Source of the DNA: Candidatus Cloacimonadota bacterium
Lineage (GTDB): Bacteria > Cloacimonadota > Cloacimonadia > Cloacimonadales > TCS61
Length of the DNA: 64,000 nucleotides
Assembly (NCBI GenBank): GCA_030445745.1
Contig: JASUTE010000003.1
Location: 110,321 to 174,320, forward strand
Direction: 5' to 3'
Part shown: in pieces, positions 63,878 through 64,000 of the stretch
Layout of the letters: every line of letters begins with the position of its first letter
Numbering within the stretch: the first letter of the stretch is position 1
Notes under the pieces: generated by a model
Database searches by the model: none
What the model was told of the DNA's origin: nothing
The model's input: only the letters and a program-made list of their open reading frames with translations
Position numbers and translations under genes: made by a program

Positions 63878-64000
63878 TTGGTGTGATACATAATGTTGAA
63901 GTGAAACCTCGAGCTATAAATTTTAGATTACTTCCATGTGAAATGAGGGAAATTTCACTTGGCAGGCGCGAAAGATAATTCAAGAAGATTTACTCGTAAT

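Larger units (their letters stand above)
63176..64000. other. 825-nt non-coding region with clustered palindromic repeats
   Basis: No credible gene. It contains a 20-bp tandem duplication (63344-63383), two copies of a 96-100 bp element (63433-63532 and 63782-63877), a hairpin (63611-63628), a cloverleaf-like inverted repeat (63631-63698) and a CTCGA/TCGAG element (63727-63752). The last 120 nt include a GTGAAAT...ATTTCAC hairpin. The few open frames overlap these repeats and lack ribosome sites. Confidence 0.7.

Overview
The window reads as chromosomal core sequence from an AT-rich, Gram-negative, probably anaerobic bacterium. Evidence for an outer membrane: an ADP-heptose-type adenylyltransferase (LPS core), an LpoB-like lipoprotein, an outer-membrane-barrel-like protein and the diaminopimelate (peptidoglycan) pathway. 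Evidence for anaerobic metabolism: a four-subunit 2-oxoacid:ferredoxin oxidoreductase, a pyrophosphate-type phosphofructokinase and an RseC-family protein. The mix (long SecA with a large insertion, complete bat operon, two LruC lipoproteins, DUF2723 membrane protein) fits the Cloacimonadota / Fibrobacteres-Chlorobi-Bacteroidetes neighbourhood; Cloacimonadota is my best guess, but this is inference from protein style only. No tRNA, rRNA, CRISPR array, insertion sequence or phage gene was seen.

Layout. 1-3400 (minus): adk, a previously hidden 49-residue membrane protein, a TrkA-type K+ channel regulator, a membrane-bound PAS protein, rluD and a Cys-rich DUF6485 gene running off the left edge. 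3610-14646 (plus): DUF2723 membrane protein, uvrA, dapD and a linked aminotransferase, then two paralogous LruC lipoproteins that share a promoter sequence. 14858-21968 (minus): a MacB-type permease, topA, smg/DUF494 and secA. 22120-24006 (plus): transketolase. 24071-26793 (minus): the TldD/TldE protease pair. 26946-44744 (plus): a very long, tightly overlapping run holding der, plsY, purF, rfaE2, rseC, folB, folK, a short GlmU-like uridylyltransferase, HIT, rsfS, argS, a phosphodiesterase, the bat operon (moxR, DUF58, batA-E set) and pgsA. 44771-63175 (minus): an envelope cluster (barrel-like protein, yjbQ, LPP20-like, COG3014-like, LpoB-like), the 2-oxoacid oxidoreductase, nitroreductase, VOC protein, lysC, asd, an aminotransferase, a compact and apparently damaged restriction-modification unit (57034-59193), hflX, a SpoVG-like gene and two different phosphofructokinases. 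63176-64000 is non-coding and packed with palindromic repeats.

How the genes connect: lysC, asd, dapD and the 9806 aminotransferase are four steps of the aspartate-to-diaminopimelate route, feeding peptidoglycan; LpoB-like and COG3014-like lipoproteins belong to the same envelope theme. The two phosphofructokinases differ at the residues that select PPi or ATP. Gene ends are typically joined by 1-8 nt overlaps (ATGA, TGATG), with GGAGG-type ribosome sites that decide many starts. The most unusual items are the damaged restriction-modification unit, the 63.3-63.9 kb repeat cluster, two terminator hairpins that end right at the ribosome site of the next gene, the arginyl-tRNA synthetase lacking its HIGH motif, and the LruC pair with a shared promoter.
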